A stretch of 38,751 nucleotides of DNA from Marinobacterium ramblicola (lineage in GTDB: Bacteria; Pseudomonadota; Gammaproteobacteria; Pseudomonadales; Balneatricaceae). Location of the stretch: contig NZ_JAHREP010000036.1 in the NCBI RefSeq assembly GCF_019084545.1, positions 1-38,751 on the forward strand, written 5' to 3'. A model generated the notes under the pieces. The model was not told the origin of the DNA. It saw only the letters and a list, made by a program, of their open reading frames with translations, and did not search any database. A program made the position numbers and the translations under genes. Position 1 is the stretch's first letter. Every line of letters begins with the position of its first letter. Positions 26,854-37,192 of this stretch are shown here, one piece after another.

Positions 26854-27384
26854 ATGGATATGACCCGCAACTACTTTGAGCTGTTTGATCTCGAGCCTGG
26901 CTTCGAGGTGGATCAGGCGTTGCTCAGCGAGCGTTACCGGGCACTTCAGAAACAGTGGCACCCTGATCGTTTTGCTCATCTCTCCGAGCGTGAACGCCGT
27001 CTTGCCGTGCAGTACACGGCGCATATCAATGAGGCGCTGGCGACCCTGAAATCTCCGCTGCGTCGCGCGCAGTATCTGCTTTTGTTGGCCGGACGTGATA
27101 CCCATGGCGAGTCGGGTGCGCAGCTCGATCCCCTGTTCCTGATGCAGCAGATGGAGTTGCGCGAACGCCTGGCCGATGCCTCGGAACATGTCGATCCCGA
27201 GGCTGAGCTCGACGCCTTGCGGGAGCAGGCCGATAGCGGCTTGCGCAATCTGCTGGATGAGTTTGTCTCACTCTTTTCAAAGCAAGATCTCGATGGTGCC
27301 GAAAAAACGGTGCGTAAGCTGCAATTCGTGACCAAACTGCAAAAAGAGATCGAATTGCTCGAAGATCGTTTGCTGGACGACTGA
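26854..27384 (+). CDS. hscB: co-chaperone HscB (J-domain protein)
   Basis: HscB delivers IscU to the chaperone HscA and stimulates its ATPase. The 176-residue protein has an N-terminal J domain with WHPDRF (HPD at 36-38), followed by a helical C-terminal domain (about 85-176) that binds IscU, with [11 protein letters not shown]. The ATG at 26854 ([11 protein letters not shown]) lacks a strong ribosome binding site; ATG 26860 is the alternative. hscA starts 11 bp after its stop. Confidence 0.95.
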   Translation: MDMTRNYFELFDLEPGFEVDQALLSERYRALQKQWHPDRFAHLSERERRLAVQYTAHINEALATLKSPLRRAQYLLLLAGRDTHGESGAQLDPLFLMQQMELRERLADASEHVDPEAELDALREQADSGLRNLLDEFVSLFSKQDLDGAEKTVRKLQFVTKLQKEIELLEDRLLDD

Positions 27385-27395
27385 ACGGAATACCT

Positions 27396-29276
27396 ATGGC
27401 TTTGTTGCAAATTGCCGAGCCCGGGCAGAGCGTTGCGCCGCATGAGCGCAAGCTGGCTGTCGGGATCGACCTGGGAACCACCAACTCGCTGGCGGCCACA
27501 GTCCGCAGTGGCGAGGCGCAGACGTTGGCAGACGTGCACGGTGAGCATCTGCTGCCGTCGGTGGCGTACTACGCCGAGGATGGCTCTGTGGAGATCGGTG
27601 ATGCGGCGATGCGCCACGCGGCGGAGGATCCCTACAATACGATTATCTCCGTCAAGCGCCTGATGGGGCGCGGTGTCGAAGATGTGCTGTCGTTTGGCGA
27701 TGAGCTGCCTTATCGTTTTGCGCCGGGTGAGGGCGGTATGCCCTATATCGAAACCCAGGCAGGTCCGCGCAGTCCGGTACAGGTGTCGGCGGATATCCTG
27801 CGCGCGCTGCGTGTGCGTGCAGAGCAGTCGTTGGACGGCGAGCTGACCGGCGCGGTCATTACCGTGCCGGCCTATTTTGATGACGCCCAGCGTCAGGCGA
27901 CCAAGGATGCGGCCCGGTTGGCCGGATTGCATGTGTTGCGTCTGCTCAATGAGCCGACGGCGGCGGCTGTGGCCTATGGTCTGGATCAGGGTGAAGAGGG
28001 TGTTATCGCCATATACGACCTGGGCGGCGGTACCTTCGATATATCGGTGCTGCGCTTGAGTCGAGGCGTGTTTGAGGTGCTGGCCACCGGTGGTGATAGC
28101 GCACTTGGCGGCGATGATTTCGATTACGCCTTGGCGCGCTGGATGCTGAAGGAGTCCGGTATCGAGCTTGAACCCAATGCTCAGCAGGCTCGTTACCTGA
28201 CGACATTAGCCAGGTGCGTGAAAGAACAGTTGAGCGCAGAGCCAGCGGTTGAAGTGGTGCTTGAGCTGGACGGGCAGTCCAGAAACTTGACCATCTCCCG
28301 CGAGCAGTTCGATCAGGTAATCGAGCCGCTGGTGAAGAAAACCCTCCGTGCCTGTCGTCGGGCGTTGAAGGATGCGGGAGTCGGCGCTGATGAAGTGCGT
28401 GAGGTGGTCATGGTCGGTGGTTCCACCCGGGTGCCGCTGGTTCGCGCGCGCGTTGGCGAGCTGTTCGGACGTGAGCCGCATATCGAGATCGACCCGGATC
28501 GTGTGGTGGCGATCGGTGCGGCGCTGCAGGCAGACGTGCTGGCGGGTAACAAGCCGGATAGTGAAATGCTGCTGCTGGATGTGATTCCGCTCTCGCTGGG
28601 GCTTGAAACCATGGGCGGTCTGGTAGAGAAGGTGATTCACCGTAATACCGCCATTCCGGTAGCGCGGGGGCAGGAGTTTACCACCTACCAGGATGGTCAG
28701 ACGGCGATGGCGATCCACGTGGTTCAGGGCGAGCGGGAGCTGGTCGCGGATTGTCGATCGCTGGCGCGCTTCGTTCTGCGCGGTATTCCGCCGATGGCGG
28801 CGGGTGCTGCCAAGATTCGCGTCACCTTCCAGATCGATGCGGATGGACTGCTCAGCGTATCGGCTCAGGAACTGTCGACCGGTATCGAGAGCAGTATTCA
28901 GGTCAAGCCCTCATACGGCCTTACCGATAATGAGATCGCCGGCATGTTGAAAGACTCGTTCAGTCACGCCGAAGAGGATATGGCAGCGCGTGCGCTGCGT
29001 GAACAGCAGGTCGAGGCTGGGCGTCTGGTAGATGCGTTGGAAGCGGCTATGGCACAGGATGGTGAACTGCTTGATGAGCGCGAGGCGGCGGAGTTGAGCG
29101 CGGCGATTGTCGAGTTGAAGGAGGTTGCTACCGGAACTGATGCTGCTGCAATCGAGGCGGGTGTGCAATTGCTGGCTAAACTGAGCGATGAGTTTGCGGC
29201 GAGGCGTATGGATAAGGGTATCCAGCGGGCGCTGCAGGGGCATCGAGTTGATGAACTGGGTAAGGAGTTGAAATAA
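27396..29276 (+). CDS. hscA: Fe-S assembly Hsp70 chaperone HscA
   Basis: HscA is the specialised Hsp70 that helps clusters leave IscU. The 626-residue protein has the actin-like ATPase motifs [12 protein letters not shown] (about 23-34) and [13 protein letters not shown], the linker region around [15 protein letters not shown], the substrate-binding domain and a helical lid. N-terminal residues 1-20 before the ATPase are typical of HscA rather than DnaK. ATG 27396 follows a modest CGGAA. Its TAA overlaps the ATG of fdx by one base. Confidence 0.97.
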   Translation: MALLQIAEPGQSVAPHERKLAVGIDLGTTNSLAATVRSGEAQTLADVHGEHLLPSVAYYAEDGSVEIGDAAMRHAAEDPYNTIISVKRLMGRGVEDVLSFGDELPYRFAPGEGGMPYIETQAGPRSPVQVSADILRALRVRAEQSLDGELTGAVITVPAYFDDAQRQATKDAARLAGLHVLRLLNEPTAAAVAYGLDQGEEGVIAIYDLGGGTFDISVLRLSRGVFEVLATGGDSALGGDDFDYALARWMLKESGIELEPNAQQARYLTTLARCVKEQLSAEPAVEVVLELDGQSRNLTISREQFDQVIEPLVKKTLRACRRALKDAGVGADEVREVVMVGGSTRVPLVRARVGELFGREPHIEIDPDRVVAIGAALQADVLAGNKPDSEMLLLDVIPLSLGLETMGGLVEKVIHRNTAIPVARGQEFTTYQDGQTAMAIHVVQGERELVADCRSLARFVLRGIPPMAAGAAKIRVTFQIDADGLLSVSAQELSTGIESSIQVKPSYGLTDNEIAGMLKDSFSHAEEDMAARALREQQVEAGRLVDALEAAMAQDGELLDEREAAELSAAIVELKEVATGTDAAAIEAGVQLLAKLSDEFAARRMDKGIQRALQGHRVDELGKELK

Positions 29277-29614
29277 TGCCGCAGCTGATTTTTCTGCCGC
29301 ATGAGGAGCTCTGTCCGGAGGGGAAGGTGATCCAGGTAGAACCGGGGATTACCATCTGCGATGCCGCGCTGAAAAATGGTATCGAGATAGAGCACGCCTG
29401 TGAAAAGTCCTGTGCCTGTACGACCTGTCACGTGATCGTGCGGGAAGGGTTCGACTCGCTCGAAGAGTCGGACGAGCTCGAGGACGATATGCTGGATAAA
29501 GCCTGGGGGCTGGAGCCGGAATCGCGGTTGAGTTGTCAGGCGGTGGTGACCGATGAAGATCTGGTGATCGAGATTCCCAAGTACACTATCAACCAGGTTT
29601 CCGAGCAGCACTGA
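29276..29614 (+). CDS. fdx: [2Fe-2S] ferredoxin of the isc operon
   Basis: The isc ferredoxin supplies electrons for sulfur reduction on IscU. The 112-residue protein has cluster cysteines 42, 48, 51 and 87, plus the extra Cys46, at positions identical to E. coli Fdx. The acidic stretch ESDELEDDML is where partners bind. ATG 29276 overlaps the hscA stop (TAATG) and uses the AAGGAG near the end of hscA. Confidence 0.97.
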   Translation: MPQLIFLPHEELCPEGKVIQVEPGITICDAALKNGIEIEHACEKSCACTTCHVIVREGFDSLEESDELEDDMLDKAWGLEPESRLSCQAVVTDEDLVIEIPKYTINQVSEQH

Positions 29615-29631
29615 GTCAGAGGGTGGCGAGA

Positions 29632-29832
29632 ATGGGTCTTAAATGGATAGATGTGCAGGAGATCGTGATTGCGCTGGATGAGAAGTATCCGGAGCTCGAT
29701 CCGCTGCGAGTCAACTTCCCGGATCTAATGCAGATGGTGCTGGAACTGGATGGCTTCGATGATGATCCGTCACATTGTGGTGAGAAGATTCTTGAGGCGA
29801 TTCAGATGACATGGATCGATGAGCGGGATTGA
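29632..29832 (+). CDS. iscX: Fe-S assembly protein IscX
   Basis: IscX is a small acidic winged-helix protein that binds IscS and iron and tunes the rate of cluster assembly. It has 66 residues, as in E. coli, with the family features GLKWIDVQEIVIAL, YPELDPL and the acidic DGFDDDP. ATG 29632 is chosen with GAGGG upstream; GTG 29623 would add three residues. It closes the isc operon and is followed by a terminator. Confidence 0.95.
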   Translation: MGLKWIDVQEIVIALDEKYPELDPLRVNFPDLMQMVLELDGFDDDPSHCGEKILEAIQMTWIDERD

Positions 29833-29858
29833 GAGCCTAATCAGCTTCGAGTAACCCG

Positions 29859-29890
29859 AAACCCGGCACTTATTGCCGGGTTTGTTGTCT
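29859..29890 (+). terminator. rho-independent terminator of the isc operon
   Basis: AAACCCGGCA, loop CTTAT, TGCCGGGTTT is a perfect 10-bp stem followed by the T-rich GTTGTCTTT, 27 bp after the iscX stop. Confidence 0.85.
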
Positions 29891-30123
29891 TTGGATGTCT
29901 CGCAGGTATGCACGGCAGTGGTTCTAATGGTCTTTGTGATCACTGAGCTGAGTGTTATCGCCTGCGAGGTATCGTTGCGGGCCCCGGAGCGAATGCCAGC
30001 TGCCGGCGTCGTTGGCATGACCGGGGCCGATAATCGTCATCCGCCGCATCAGCTGCGCCGGATGTCTGCCGAAGGCACTGCAAACTGTTTGGCCGGATCT
30101 CCGGGAAGCAGGGGAGGGAAACG

Positions 30124-30468
30124 ATGAAAAAATCCATAATCGCCATCACGATGCTGTCTCTGTTGCCGGCGCTGGCAATGGCCCGTGATCTGACCGTCGA
30201 CTCCGCCATTGGTGGCGCGATCGGCGGTGCGTTAGGTGGTGCTGTCGGCGCCGAGCTTGGTGGTCGCGACGGTGCTGTCGTGGGCTCAGGTATCGGTGCT
30301 GCTGTCGGTACTGCGATCAACACCGATGACTATCGTCGAGACGATTACCGTGAAGGGCATCGCGAGCGGCGTGGCGAGTACTACTATCGTGAAGGGCGCC
30401 ACCATCACGATGATCGTCACCGTAGTTCATTCTGTCCGCCGGGGCAGGCGAAGAAAGGGCGCTGCTGA
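30124..30468 (+). CDS. exported glycine-zipper protein with His/Arg-rich tail, unknown
   Basis: I know the architecture but not a function. The 114-residue protein has a signal peptide (1-21, cut after AMA), then a glycine zipper (about 28-65) built of GGAIGGALGGAVG-type repeats, which can insert in or span a membrane. The remaining 45 residues are very rich in Arg, His, Asp and Tyr (RREYYYRE-like repeats and HHHDD), ending with CPPGQAKKGRC, a pair of cysteines ten residues apart. ATG 30124 has GGGGAGGG upstream. It stands between the isc terminator and ndk and is probably transcribed alone. The tail could bind metal or polyanions (inference). The 290-bp gap before it shows the isc terminator but no clear promoter. 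Confidence 0.8.
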   Translation: MKKSIIAITMLSLLPALAMARDLTVDSAIGGAIGGALGGAVGAELGGRDGAVVGSGIGAAVGTAINTDDYRRDDYREGHRERRGEYYYREGRHHHDDRHRSSFCPPGQAKKGRC

Positions 30469-30558
30469 TCCTCGCTGCGTTAATTTGGCGATTGCTCATG
30501 CTGCTACCGGCCGTTGGCGTCGAAACGTTGTGTCCTGGCGTAGAGTCGTACTTGTTGC

Positions 30559-30587
30559 TGTTCAGGCTTTGAACAGTCGCGTATAAT
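30559..30587 (+). promoter_or_regulatory. probable promoter of ndk
   Basis: A perfect TATAAT at 30582-30587 is followed by GCTGCGCC. The -35 at 17 bp spacing (TGTTCA) is poor. The leader to the ndk start would be about 43 bases. Confidence 0.5.
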
Positions 30588-30636
30588 GCTGCGCCTTGCA
30601 TTTTTATAACCCTACAACTTTGGGATTAGGTTTAAC

Positions 30637-31044
30637 ATGGCTACTGAACGTACACTCTCTATCATCAAGCCGGACGCTGTCGCTAAGAACGTGATTGGTG
30701 AAATCCTGACGCGTTTTGAAAAAGCGGGTCTGAAGGTTGTTGAAATGCAGATGAAAGCGCTGAGCAAAGCGGAGGCCGAAGGCTTTTACGCTGAGCACAA
30801 AGAGCGTCCTTTCTTCGCCGACCTGGTTGCTTTCATGACCTCTGGTCCGGTTGTGGTTCAGGTGCTGGAAGGTGAAAACGCTGTTGCGCTGAACCGTGAG
30901 CTGATGGGGGCGACCAACCCGAAAGAAGCGGCTGAAGGTACGATTCGTCGTGATTTCGCCGAGTCTATCGATGCCAACGCCGTACACGGTTCCGATTCTG
31001 CTGCATCTGCTGAGCGCGAGATCGCCTACTTCTTCGGTAAGTGA
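30637..31044 (+). CDS. ndk: nucleoside diphosphate kinase
   Basis: Ndk balances nucleoside triphosphate pools by phosphate transfer through a phospho-histidine. The 135-residue protein starts [14 protein letters not shown] and has the active-site His117 in NAVHGSDS. Its length is at the short end of the family. Start ATG 30637. It is followed by a GC-rich hairpin without a T-tract and then rlmN, the usual order ndk-rlmN. Confidence 0.97.
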   Translation: MATERTLSIIKPDAVAKNVIGEILTRFEKAGLKVVEMQMKALSKAEAEGFYAEHKERPFFADLVAFMTSGPVVVQVLEGENAVALNRELMGATNPKEAAEGTIRRDFAESIDANAVHGSDSAASAEREIAYFFGK

Positions 31045-31052
31045 TCCCTGTC

Positions 31053-31074
31053 GGGGCCGCCGCTCGGCGGCCCC
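31053..31074 (+). terminator. GC-rich hairpin between ndk and rlmN (weak terminator or attenuator)
   Basis: GGGGCCGCC, loop GCTC, GGCGGCCCC is a perfect 9-bp stem eight bases after the ndk stop. No T-run follows (TGTACT), so it is more likely a partial attenuator or an mRNA 3'-end stabiliser that lets ndk be made in excess over rlmN. Confidence 0.5.
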
Positions 31075-31098
31075 TGTACTCCGAAACGAGTGACTTCC

Positions 31099-32235
31099 AT
31101 GACTGAATCCACCGCCAAGGTCAACCTGCTTGGCCTGTCTCCGAAACAGCTTGAGAACTTTTTCGACGAGATGGGTGAGAAGCGTTTTCGTGCCACTCAG
31201 GTGCTGAAGTGGATACATCAGCTCGGCGCCAGCAGCTTTGACGAGATGACCAACATCAGCAAAGCGTTGCGGGCAAAACTTGCCGAAGTGGCTGAGATCC
31301 GCGAGCCTGAGATCGTCATGGAGAAGTTTTCCAAGGATGGCACGCGTAAGTGGGTCATCCGCATGGATGGCGGCTCGGCGATCGAGATGGTGTTGATCCC
31401 GGATGGCGATCGCAAAACGCTCTGCGTATCGTCCCAGGTGGGGTGCTCGCTCGACTGTAGTTTCTGTTCGACCGGCAAGCAGGGTTTCAATCGGGATCTG
31501 AGTACCGCTGAAATTATCGGCCAACTGAGGGTGGCGATACGCTCCTTCGGGCCGTTCGACCCTTCCGGTGAGCGCCGCGTGACCAACGTGGTGTTTATGG
31601 GTATGGGCGAGCCGTTAATGAATTTCGATAACGTTGTCGCTGCCACCGAGTTGATGATGGATGACAACGCCTATGGTCTGTCCAAGCGTCGCGTGACCCT
31701 CAGTACCTCGGGTGTCGTGCCGGCGCTGGATCGCTTGCGTGAGGTCAGCGACGTATCGCTGGCGGTATCGCTGCATGCGCCAAACGACGAGTTGCGCAAC
31801 GAGTTGGTGCCGATCAATCGGCGTTACCCGATCGACGAGTTGATCGCGGCGTGCAACCGCTATCTGCAGGGGCTTAATGACAAGCGAGTGGTGACCGTTG
31901 AGTATACGCTGATTGCCGGCGTCAACGATCAGCCCGAGCATGCACGGCAGTTGGTCAAGGTGCTGCGTAAGCTGCCTTGCAAGCTTAACCTTATACCCTT
32001 CAATCCTTTCCCCAATTCGGGTTACAGCCGTCCCTCGGAAGAGGCGATACAGGCGTTCAAGCAGATCATGCTGAACAGTCATATTCTGACCACCGTGCGC
32101 CGCACGCGCGGCGATGATGTCGATGCGGCCTGCGGTCAGTTGGTCGGGCAGGTGATGGATCGTACGCGGCGTAGCCAAAAGTATATCGCTGTGGTACAAG
32201 AGGAGCCTGTTCAGGGGAAGAGCCAATCAGTTTAG
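31099..32235 (+). CDS. rlmN: dual-specificity RNA methyltransferase RlmN
   Basis: RlmN is a radical SAM enzyme that methylates C2 of A2503 in 23S rRNA and A37 in some tRNAs. The 378-residue protein has the radical SAM cluster motif CSLDCSFC (Cys116, 120, 123), the block MGMGEPLMN, and the methyl-carrying cysteine near the C-terminus in DVDAACGQL (about 345). ATG 31099 ([13 protein letters not shown]) is chosen; a GTG nine bases upstream is possible. It depends on the Fe-S clusters made by the isc operon nearby. Confidence 0.96.
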   Translation: MTESTAKVNLLGLSPKQLENFFDEMGEKRFRATQVLKWIHQLGASSFDEMTNISKALRAKLAEVAEIREPEIVMEKFSKDGTRKWVIRMDGGSAIEMVLIPDGDRKTLCVSSQVGCSLDCSFCSTGKQGFNRDLSTAEIIGQLRVAIRSFGPFDPSGERRVTNVVFMGMGEPLMNFDNVVAATELMMDDNAYGLSKRRVTLSTSGVVPALDRLREVSDVSLAVSLHAPNDELRNELVPINRRYPIDELIAACNRYLQGLNDKRVVTVEYTLIAGVNDQPEHARQLVKVLRKLPCKLNLIPFNPFPNSGYSRPSEEAIQAFKQIMLNSHILTTVRRTRGDDVDAACGQLVGQVMDRTRRSQKYIAVVQEEPVQGKSQSV

Positions 32236-32244
32236 GGGGGAGAG

Positions 32245-33021
32245 ATGCGTAAATTACATGCTGTGCTGCTGTTGGGGGCGGCGTGTGTTATTTCAGCATG
32301 TACGACGACTTCTGAAGGTTTTAACTCCTCTAATTCGTCCCCAGACGCGGCTCTCGAATCCTATACCAGTCTCGGGTTGCAATACCTGCGCGCCGGTAAT
32401 ACCGCCAGTGCCAAAGGTCCGTTGCTGCGCGCACTCGAAATCGACGATAGCTATGCCCCGGCGTTCAATGCGTTGGCGCTGGTGTTCCAGGCCGAAGAAG
32501 ATCTGGCAATTGCTGAAGATTATTTCCGCAAAGCGGTTGCAGCCGATCCTCAGTCAGCGATGATACACAACAATTTTGGCGCCTTCCTGTTTGCCCAGCA
32601 GCGTTTTGATGAGGCTTGTCAGGAGCTGTCTCGGGCGACAGAGGATCCTTTCTATCAGGCGCGTGCTCAGGCATTTGAGAACATGGGGCGTTGCTATCGC
32701 AAGATTGGCCGGTTGGATGTTGCCGAACACGCCTTTAATCGAGCCTTGACCCTGTCCCGACAGCGGCCGATTGCGATGGTGGAGCTCGCCGATATTCTGT
32801 TGCAACAAGGCGATAAGGCGGGTGCGGCCGTGCTGTTTGACCAGTTTCGCGAATATGTGGATTCCAAACAGATTGATCATTTTCCGCTCAGCTTTTGGGT
32901 GGGTGTCCGGGTCGCGCGTTACGAAAAAAATTCCGGGCGTGCAGCAACCTACGCCCTGCTGTTAAAAAATATGTTCCCAGAATCCGCTGAATATCAGTTG
33001 TACAAGGAGTCTGCGCAGTGA
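32245..33021 (+). CDS. pilW: type IV pilus assembly TPR lipoprotein PilW/PilF
   Basis: An outer-membrane lipoprotein that helps the PilQ secretin assemble. The 258-residue protein has a lipoprotein signal with the lipobox ISAC (Cys19), and at least four tetratricopeptide repeats from about 40 to 190 (for example YLRAGNTASAKGPLLRALE, and the next around FNALALVFQAEEDL). ATG 32245 follows GGGGGGAG. Its TGA overlaps the GTG of rodZ. This position between rlmN and rodZ is usual in pilus-bearing gammaproteobacteria such as Pseudomonas, and suggests that the organism makes type IV pili. Confidence 0.92.
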   Translation: MRKLHAVLLLGAACVISACTTTSEGFNSSNSSPDAALESYTSLGLQYLRAGNTASAKGPLLRALEIDDSYAPAFNALALVFQAEEDLAIAEDYFRKAVAADPQSAMIHNNFGAFLFAQQRFDEACQELSRATEDPFYQARAQAFENMGRCYRKIGRLDVAEHAFNRALTLSRQRPIAMVELADILLQQGDKAGAAVLFDQFREYVDSKQIDHFPLSFWVGVRVARYEKNSGRAATYALLLKNMFPESAEYQLYKESAQ

Positions 33022-33992
33022 GCAGTGAAGAGGAAAAACCGAGCGTTGGACAACCCTTTCCAGGCGGTGACTTTGCTGAGGCTCGCAGCTCCCTGGGATT
33101 GAGCTTTGAGCAGCTGACGCGCGAATTGAGGCTGCCGGCCAAAACGCTGGAGTCGATCGAGGCGGGGCAGTTTGAGAAGCTCGGTGGGCCAGTGTTTCTG
33201 CGCGGCTATATACGATCCTATGCACGGCGGCTGAAGCTCGATCCTGATCATTATGTGGCAATGTACGATCAGCTTGCGGGTACTAAGGATATCCGCAGTC
33301 CCGTGCGTATGGTGGGTTCGGTGTCAACTACGCCGGCCAGGCAGAGCCGGTCGCTGATGCGCTTTGGGACGCTGGTATTCATTCTGGCTATTATCGGTAC
33401 CGTTGTGTGGTGGTGGCAGACACAGAACTCGATCGATGCGGTGATTACAACCGAGAGCAGTGCGCCGGTAACCGTGGATACCGCGGATGGCAACACGCTG
33501 GTGCTGCCGCCGCTGGATGACAGTGTGCCGGGTGAGGAGGGGCTCTATCAGTCGGTAGCGCCCGAATCATCGGTTTCTGCCGCCATGGCGGAAAGCTCTG
33601 CTGAACCTCAGGTCGAGATGGAGGCTCTGGAGGATGCGGCTGAGTCCGAGCCGGTGGCCAGCGCTGCTGTGCAGGCAGTAACAGGTGACGCGGTAGCCGA
33701 GGCCGATTCGTTTAATACTGCCGAGCTCAGCGCGTCGAGCGTGGCTTCGCTGCATTTGGAACTGACTGAAGATAGCTGGTTGAGTGTAAAGGATGCTTCG
33801 GGGCGCTCGCTGTTCAATGGTATCGCCAAAGGTGGTCAGAAATTGAACCTCGATGGCAAAGAGCCGTTGGTGGTTGTGATAGGGCGCGCCAGTGCTGTGC
33901 GCCTGATTGAATACGGCGGTGAGCCGGTTGATATTGATAGCGTAAGCAATAAGAATGTTGCCCGCCTGACGCTCCCGGCGTCAGAACGTTAA
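33018..33992 (+). CDS. rodZ: cytoskeleton protein RodZ
   Basis: RodZ links the actin-like MreB filaments to the membrane in rod-shape control. The 324-residue protein has a cytoplasmic Xre-type helix-turn-helix (about 20-85), one membrane segment (115-133, followed by WWW), a periplasmic linker rich in Ala, Glu and Ser (about 140-240), and the C-terminal beta-domain DUF4115 (about 245-320). The start is GTG 33018, overlapping the pilW stop, with AAGGAG upstream. hisS follows 29 bp later, where ispG would be expected. Confidence 0.93.
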   Translation: MSSEEEKPSVGQPFPGGDFAEARSSLGLSFEQLTRELRLPAKTLESIEAGQFEKLGGPVFLRGYIRSYARRLKLDPDHYVAMYDQLAGTKDIRSPVRMVGSVSTTPARQSRSLMRFGTLVFILAIIGTVVWWWQTQNSIDAVITTESSAPVTVDTADGNTLVLPPLDDSVPGEEGLYQSVAPESSVSAAMAESSAEPQVEMEALEDAAESEPVASAAVQAVTGDAVAEADSFNTAELSASSVASLHLELTEDSWLSVKDASGRSLFNGIAKGGQKLNLDGKEPLVVVIGRASAVRLIEYGGEPVDIDSVSNKNVARLTLPASER

Positions 33993-34021
33993 TCTCCATC
34001 TGTAAACGGGAAAGTGGAATT

Positions 34022-35308
34022 TTGGCGAAGATAAAAGCCATCAGGGGCATGAATGACATACTGCCGGATCAGACACCGGTGTGGCAGTATCTGGAAACCG
34101 AGGTTAAGCGTGTTCTGGGTAGCTACGGCTACAGCGAGCTGCGTATGCCTATCGTTGAGCAAACCGACCTTTTCAAGCGCTCTATCGGAGAAGTAACCGA
34201 TATCGTAGAGAAGGAGATGTATACCTTCGAGGATCGAAATGGTGACAGCTTGACGCTCAGGCCAGAGGGTACCGCAAGCTGTGTACGTGCGTGCGAGGAG
34301 CATGGTCTGACTTTCAACCAGGTGCAACGGCTGTGGTACATGGGGCCGATGTTCCGCCATGAACGCCCGCAGAAGGGGCGCTACCGCCAGTTTCACCAGA
34401 TCGGTGTCGAGACCTTCGGCATGCAGGGGCCGGATATCGATGCTGAGTTGATCATGCTGACGGCGCGGTTGTGGCGCCAGCTGGGACTTGAAAAAGCGGT
34501 AAAACTTCATCTGAATACCCTGGGTAGTGCGGAGGCGCGGGCGCGCTTTCGAGATGATCTGGTGGCTTATCTCAGCGAACATGTGGATAAGTTGGATGCT
34601 GACAGCCAGCGTCGATTGTCGACCAATCCGCTCCGTATACTGGATAGCAAAGAGTCGAGTACTCAGGAGTTGCTGAACCAGGCTCCCCACTTCCACGACT
34701 ATATAGATGAGGAGTCGAGACAGCATTTCGAACAGCTCTGTGCACTGCTGGACAGTGCAGGCATTGCCTACGAGGTTAATGCGCGACTGGTACGTGGGTT
34801 GGACTACTACGGCAAAACCGTCTTTGAGTGGATAACCGATCAATTGGGCGCCCAGGGTACCGTCTGTGCCGGTGGGCGTTATGATGGTCTGGTCGAACAG
34901 TTGGGCGGCCGGCCGGCGCCTGCAGTCGGCTTCGCGATGGGTGTCGAGCGCCTGATCCTGCTGTTGGAGACGTTGCAGGCGGTACCGGAGTATGTGCATC
35001 AGAATGTCGATGTATACGCGATAGCGATGGGCGATGAAGCTCTGGCCGATATGTTCGGCATCGTTGAACGTCTCCGTGACGAGACCGAGCTTCGCGTGCA
35101 GTTGCATTGCGGCGGAGGCAGTTTCAAGAGTCAGATGAAAAAGGCCGACAAGAGCGGGGCCCGATATGCCTTGTTGTTGGGCGAGGATGAGCGGCGTTCG
35201 GGCGTCGTGACACTCAAGCCACTGCGAGAAACGGCAGATCAAAAACAGATTAATACTGCAGCGCTGACCGCAGAGCTGGTCGCAATCTATGCTGCTGAGC
35301 AGGAGTGA
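34022..35308 (+). CDS. hisS: histidyl-tRNA synthetase
   Basis: HisRS charges tRNA-His. The 428-residue class II synthetase shows [10 protein letters not shown] at the start, motif 2 in [12 protein letters not shown], the histidine-binding [15 protein letters not shown] and [13 protein letters not shown], motif 3 GFAMGVERL, and a C-terminal anticodon-binding domain (about 335-425). The start is TTG 34022, 29 bp after rodZ. It differs from the HisZ at 19776 by having all the catalytic motifs and the anticodon domain. Confidence 0.97.
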   Translation: MAKIKAIRGMNDILPDQTPVWQYLETEVKRVLGSYGYSELRMPIVEQTDLFKRSIGEVTDIVEKEMYTFEDRNGDSLTLRPEGTASCVRACEEHGLTFNQVQRLWYMGPMFRHERPQKGRYRQFHQIGVETFGMQGPDIDAELIMLTARLWRQLGLEKAVKLHLNTLGSAEARARFRDDLVAYLSEHVDKLDADSQRRLSTNPLRILDSKESSTQELLNQAPHFHDYIDEESRQHFEQLCALLDSAGIAYEVNARLVRGLDYYGKTVFEWITDQLGAQGTVCAGGRYDGLVEQLGGRPAPAVGFAMGVERLILLLETLQAVPEYVHQNVDVYAIAMGDEALADMFGIVERLRDETELRVQLHCGGGSFKSQMKKADKSGARYALLLGEDERRSGVVTLKPLRETADQKQINTAALTAELVAIYAAEQE

Positions 35309-35317
35309 GAACGGATC

Positions 35318-35977
35318 GTGGCTGAATTGCGTACTGAAGAAGAACAGATCGAAGCGATAAAGAACTGGTGGAAGGAAAATGGTCGCTCCCTGTTGCTGGC
35401 TATTGTAGTCGCGCTGGCCGCCGTGCTCGGTTGGCAGGGGTGGCAAAAACGCCAGGCGGCGCAGGCGACAAATGCATCGATCACCTATCAGGAGTTGGTG
35501 GATGCGGTCCTGGCGCTACGTTCGGCTCCCGATGTGGACGCCCAGCGTGCAACGGCTGAACATCTGGCCGGAACCCTGAAAAGTGATTACTCCGATAGCG
35601 GTTATGCCGTATTGGCTTCGCTGCTGATGGCGAAGGTGAACGTGGATAACGGGGCGTTCGATAAGGCGCTCGATGATCTGGGCTGGGTTCAGCAGAATGC
35701 CGAGCAGGATGAGCTGAAACAGCTGGCGCTGCAGCGTATCGCGCGTATTCGGTTGGCTCAGGGTGATGCCGAAGGTGCTCGTGATCTGCTGAAGAGCGGA
35801 GATGCGGGATATTTTACCGCCGCCTATGAAGAGCTGCTGGGTGATGTGCTCGTTGCTCTGGGTGATGAGGCCGAGGCGCGCAAGGCGTACGAAAAAGCGC
35901 TGGCGGCGGCAGCGCCTCAGGCGCAGGCGGTGTTGCAAATGAAACGGGATGATCTCGCACAGGGAGATGAGTCATGA
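35318..35977 (+). CDS. yfgM: YfgM-type membrane-anchored TPR protein
   Basis: YfgM is an inner-membrane protein with a periplasmic TPR domain that in E. coli associates with the SecYEG translocon and PpiD. The 219-residue protein has a short acidic cytoplasmic N-terminus, a membrane segment (about 24-42) and repeats of helical hairpins to the end (for example QRIARIRLAQGDAEGARDLL). It starts at GTG 35318, ten bases after hisS, and its stop overlaps bamB (ATGA). The order hisS-yfgM-bamB-der is the same as in E. coli. Confidence 0.93.
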   Translation: MAELRTEEEQIEAIKNWWKENGRSLLLAIVVALAAVLGWQGWQKRQAAQATNASITYQELVDAVLALRSAPDVDAQRATAEHLAGTLKSDYSDSGYAVLASLLMAKVNVDNGAFDKALDDLGWVQQNAEQDELKQLALQRIARIRLAQGDAEGARDLLKSGDAGYFTAAYEELLGDVLVALGDEAEARKAYEKALAAAAPQAQAVLQMKRDDLAQGDES

Positions 35978-37119
35978 GGTCCTGGCGTTCAATATCGATG
36001 CTGATTGCGGCTGCTCTGCTGAGCGGTTGCGGCTTTTGGGGCGGCGAGGCCGAGGTGGAGCCTACAAAGCTGGTCAGCTTCGATGCGGAAAAGCAGGTTG
36101 ATCTGCTGTGGAGTGCGCAGATCGGCTCAGGCCCTGGCGGTATGTATCACCAGTTCGTGCCGGCTGTTGGTGATGCGAACCTGTTTGCGGCGGATAGCGA
36201 AGGCAAGGTTGTTGCGCTTTCGCGGGATGGGGGGCAAAGGGTTTGGGATACCGAGCTCGATATGACACTCTCGGGTGGCATCGGGGCGGGTTTTGATGTC
36301 GTTGTCGTCGCATCCGAGGATGGTGAAGTTGTTGCGCTGGACTCTGATTCGGGTGATGAACTTTGGCGTAGCAAGGTTTCTTCGGAAGTGGTTGCTCAGC
36401 CTCAGGTGAGCGCCGACTTGGTTGTCGTGCAGGTGATCAACGGACAGGTCTCCGCTCTGGATCGGGTGACCGGTGAGCACCGCTGGACCTTCGATAGTCA
36501 AATTCCGCAGTTGAGTCTTCGTGGTACCAGTGCGCCGTTGCTGGTCGCGAATGTAACACTCACCGGATTTGCCAACGGTAAGCTGGTTGCCATCGATAAT
36601 GCGACTGGGAATGCGCTATGGGAGCAGCGTATTGCACTGGCCGAGGGGCGTTCGGAGTTGGAGCGTATCGTCGATATCGATGGGCGCCCGATGCTGTTCA
36701 ATGGTTTGATCTATGCGAGCAGCTACCAGGGACGCTTGGTGGCGCTTAATCCCCGAGGCGCGCAGATGGTTTGGGCTCAGGATTACTCCAGTTATCGTGG
36801 TTTGGCGGCGGGCTTCGGTAATATCTACGCGATCTCCGCGGATGACGAGATCAGTGCCTTTGATGCCGGTAGTAGCGCCAGCGTTTGGCATCAGGACGCT
36901 CTTCGCTATCGCCGTCTGACCTCTCCGGTGACCTTGGGGGATACGGTGGCGGTAGCGGATGCTGAGGGCTATCTGCATTTCGTATCGCAGATCGATGGTC
37001 ATTTTGTTGCGCGTTATAACTTCGACTCGTCCGGCGTTTTCAGTGATCCGGTAGTCGTCGATAATACGCTCTATGTGTTCAGTAACGATGGCAAGCTGGC
37101 CGCACTTAAGCTGAACTAA
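35974..37119 (+). CDS. bamB: outer membrane assembly lipoprotein BamB
   Basis: BamB is the beta-propeller lipoprotein of the BAM complex that inserts outer-membrane proteins. The 381-residue protein has a signal with the lipobox LSGC (Cys19) and PQQ-type propeller repeats throughout, recognisable by repeats such as [38 protein letters not shown] and [22 protein letters not shown] 35974 overlaps the yfgM stop. A 73-bp gap with GC-rich inverted repeats (GCGGCG, CGCCGC) separates it from der. Confidence 0.95.
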   Translation: MRSWRSISMLIAAALLSGCGFWGGEAEVEPTKLVSFDAEKQVDLLWSAQIGSGPGGMYHQFVPAVGDANLFAADSEGKVVALSRDGGQRVWDTELDMTLSGGIGAGFDVVVVASEDGEVVALDSDSGDELWRSKVSSEVVAQPQVSADLVVVQVINGQVSALDRVTGEHRWTFDSQIPQLSLRGTSAPLLVANVTLTGFANGKLVAIDNATGNALWEQRIALAEGRSELERIVDIDGRPMLFNGLIYASSYQGRLVALNPRGAQMVWAQDYSSYRGLAAGFGNIYAISADDEISAFDAGSSASVWHQDALRYRRLTSPVTLGDTVAVADAEGYLHFVSQIDGHFVARYNFDSSGVFSDPVVVDNTLYVFSNDGKLAALKLN

Positions 37120-37192
37120 TTTTATTTTACTGCACTGGCGGCGGCGCTCTGCATCAAGTGGAACGCCGCCGTGCTGCTTCTGGGTGATCTAT

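Noticed and set aside
29873-30127. Open frame of 84 codons after iscX
   Set aside because: It begins inside the isc terminator stem and its end overlaps the ribosome binding site and start of the glycine-zipper gene; it lacks its own ribosome binding site.
33989-35446. Minus-strand open frame of 485 codons
   Set aside because: It is fully antisense to hisS and the start of yfgM, with no domain features and no plausible start signals.
37135-37172. GC-rich inverted repeat between bamB and der as a terminator
   Set aside because: The arms (GGCGGCG and CGCCGCC) are 17 bases apart and no T-run follows, so a terminator call is not supported.
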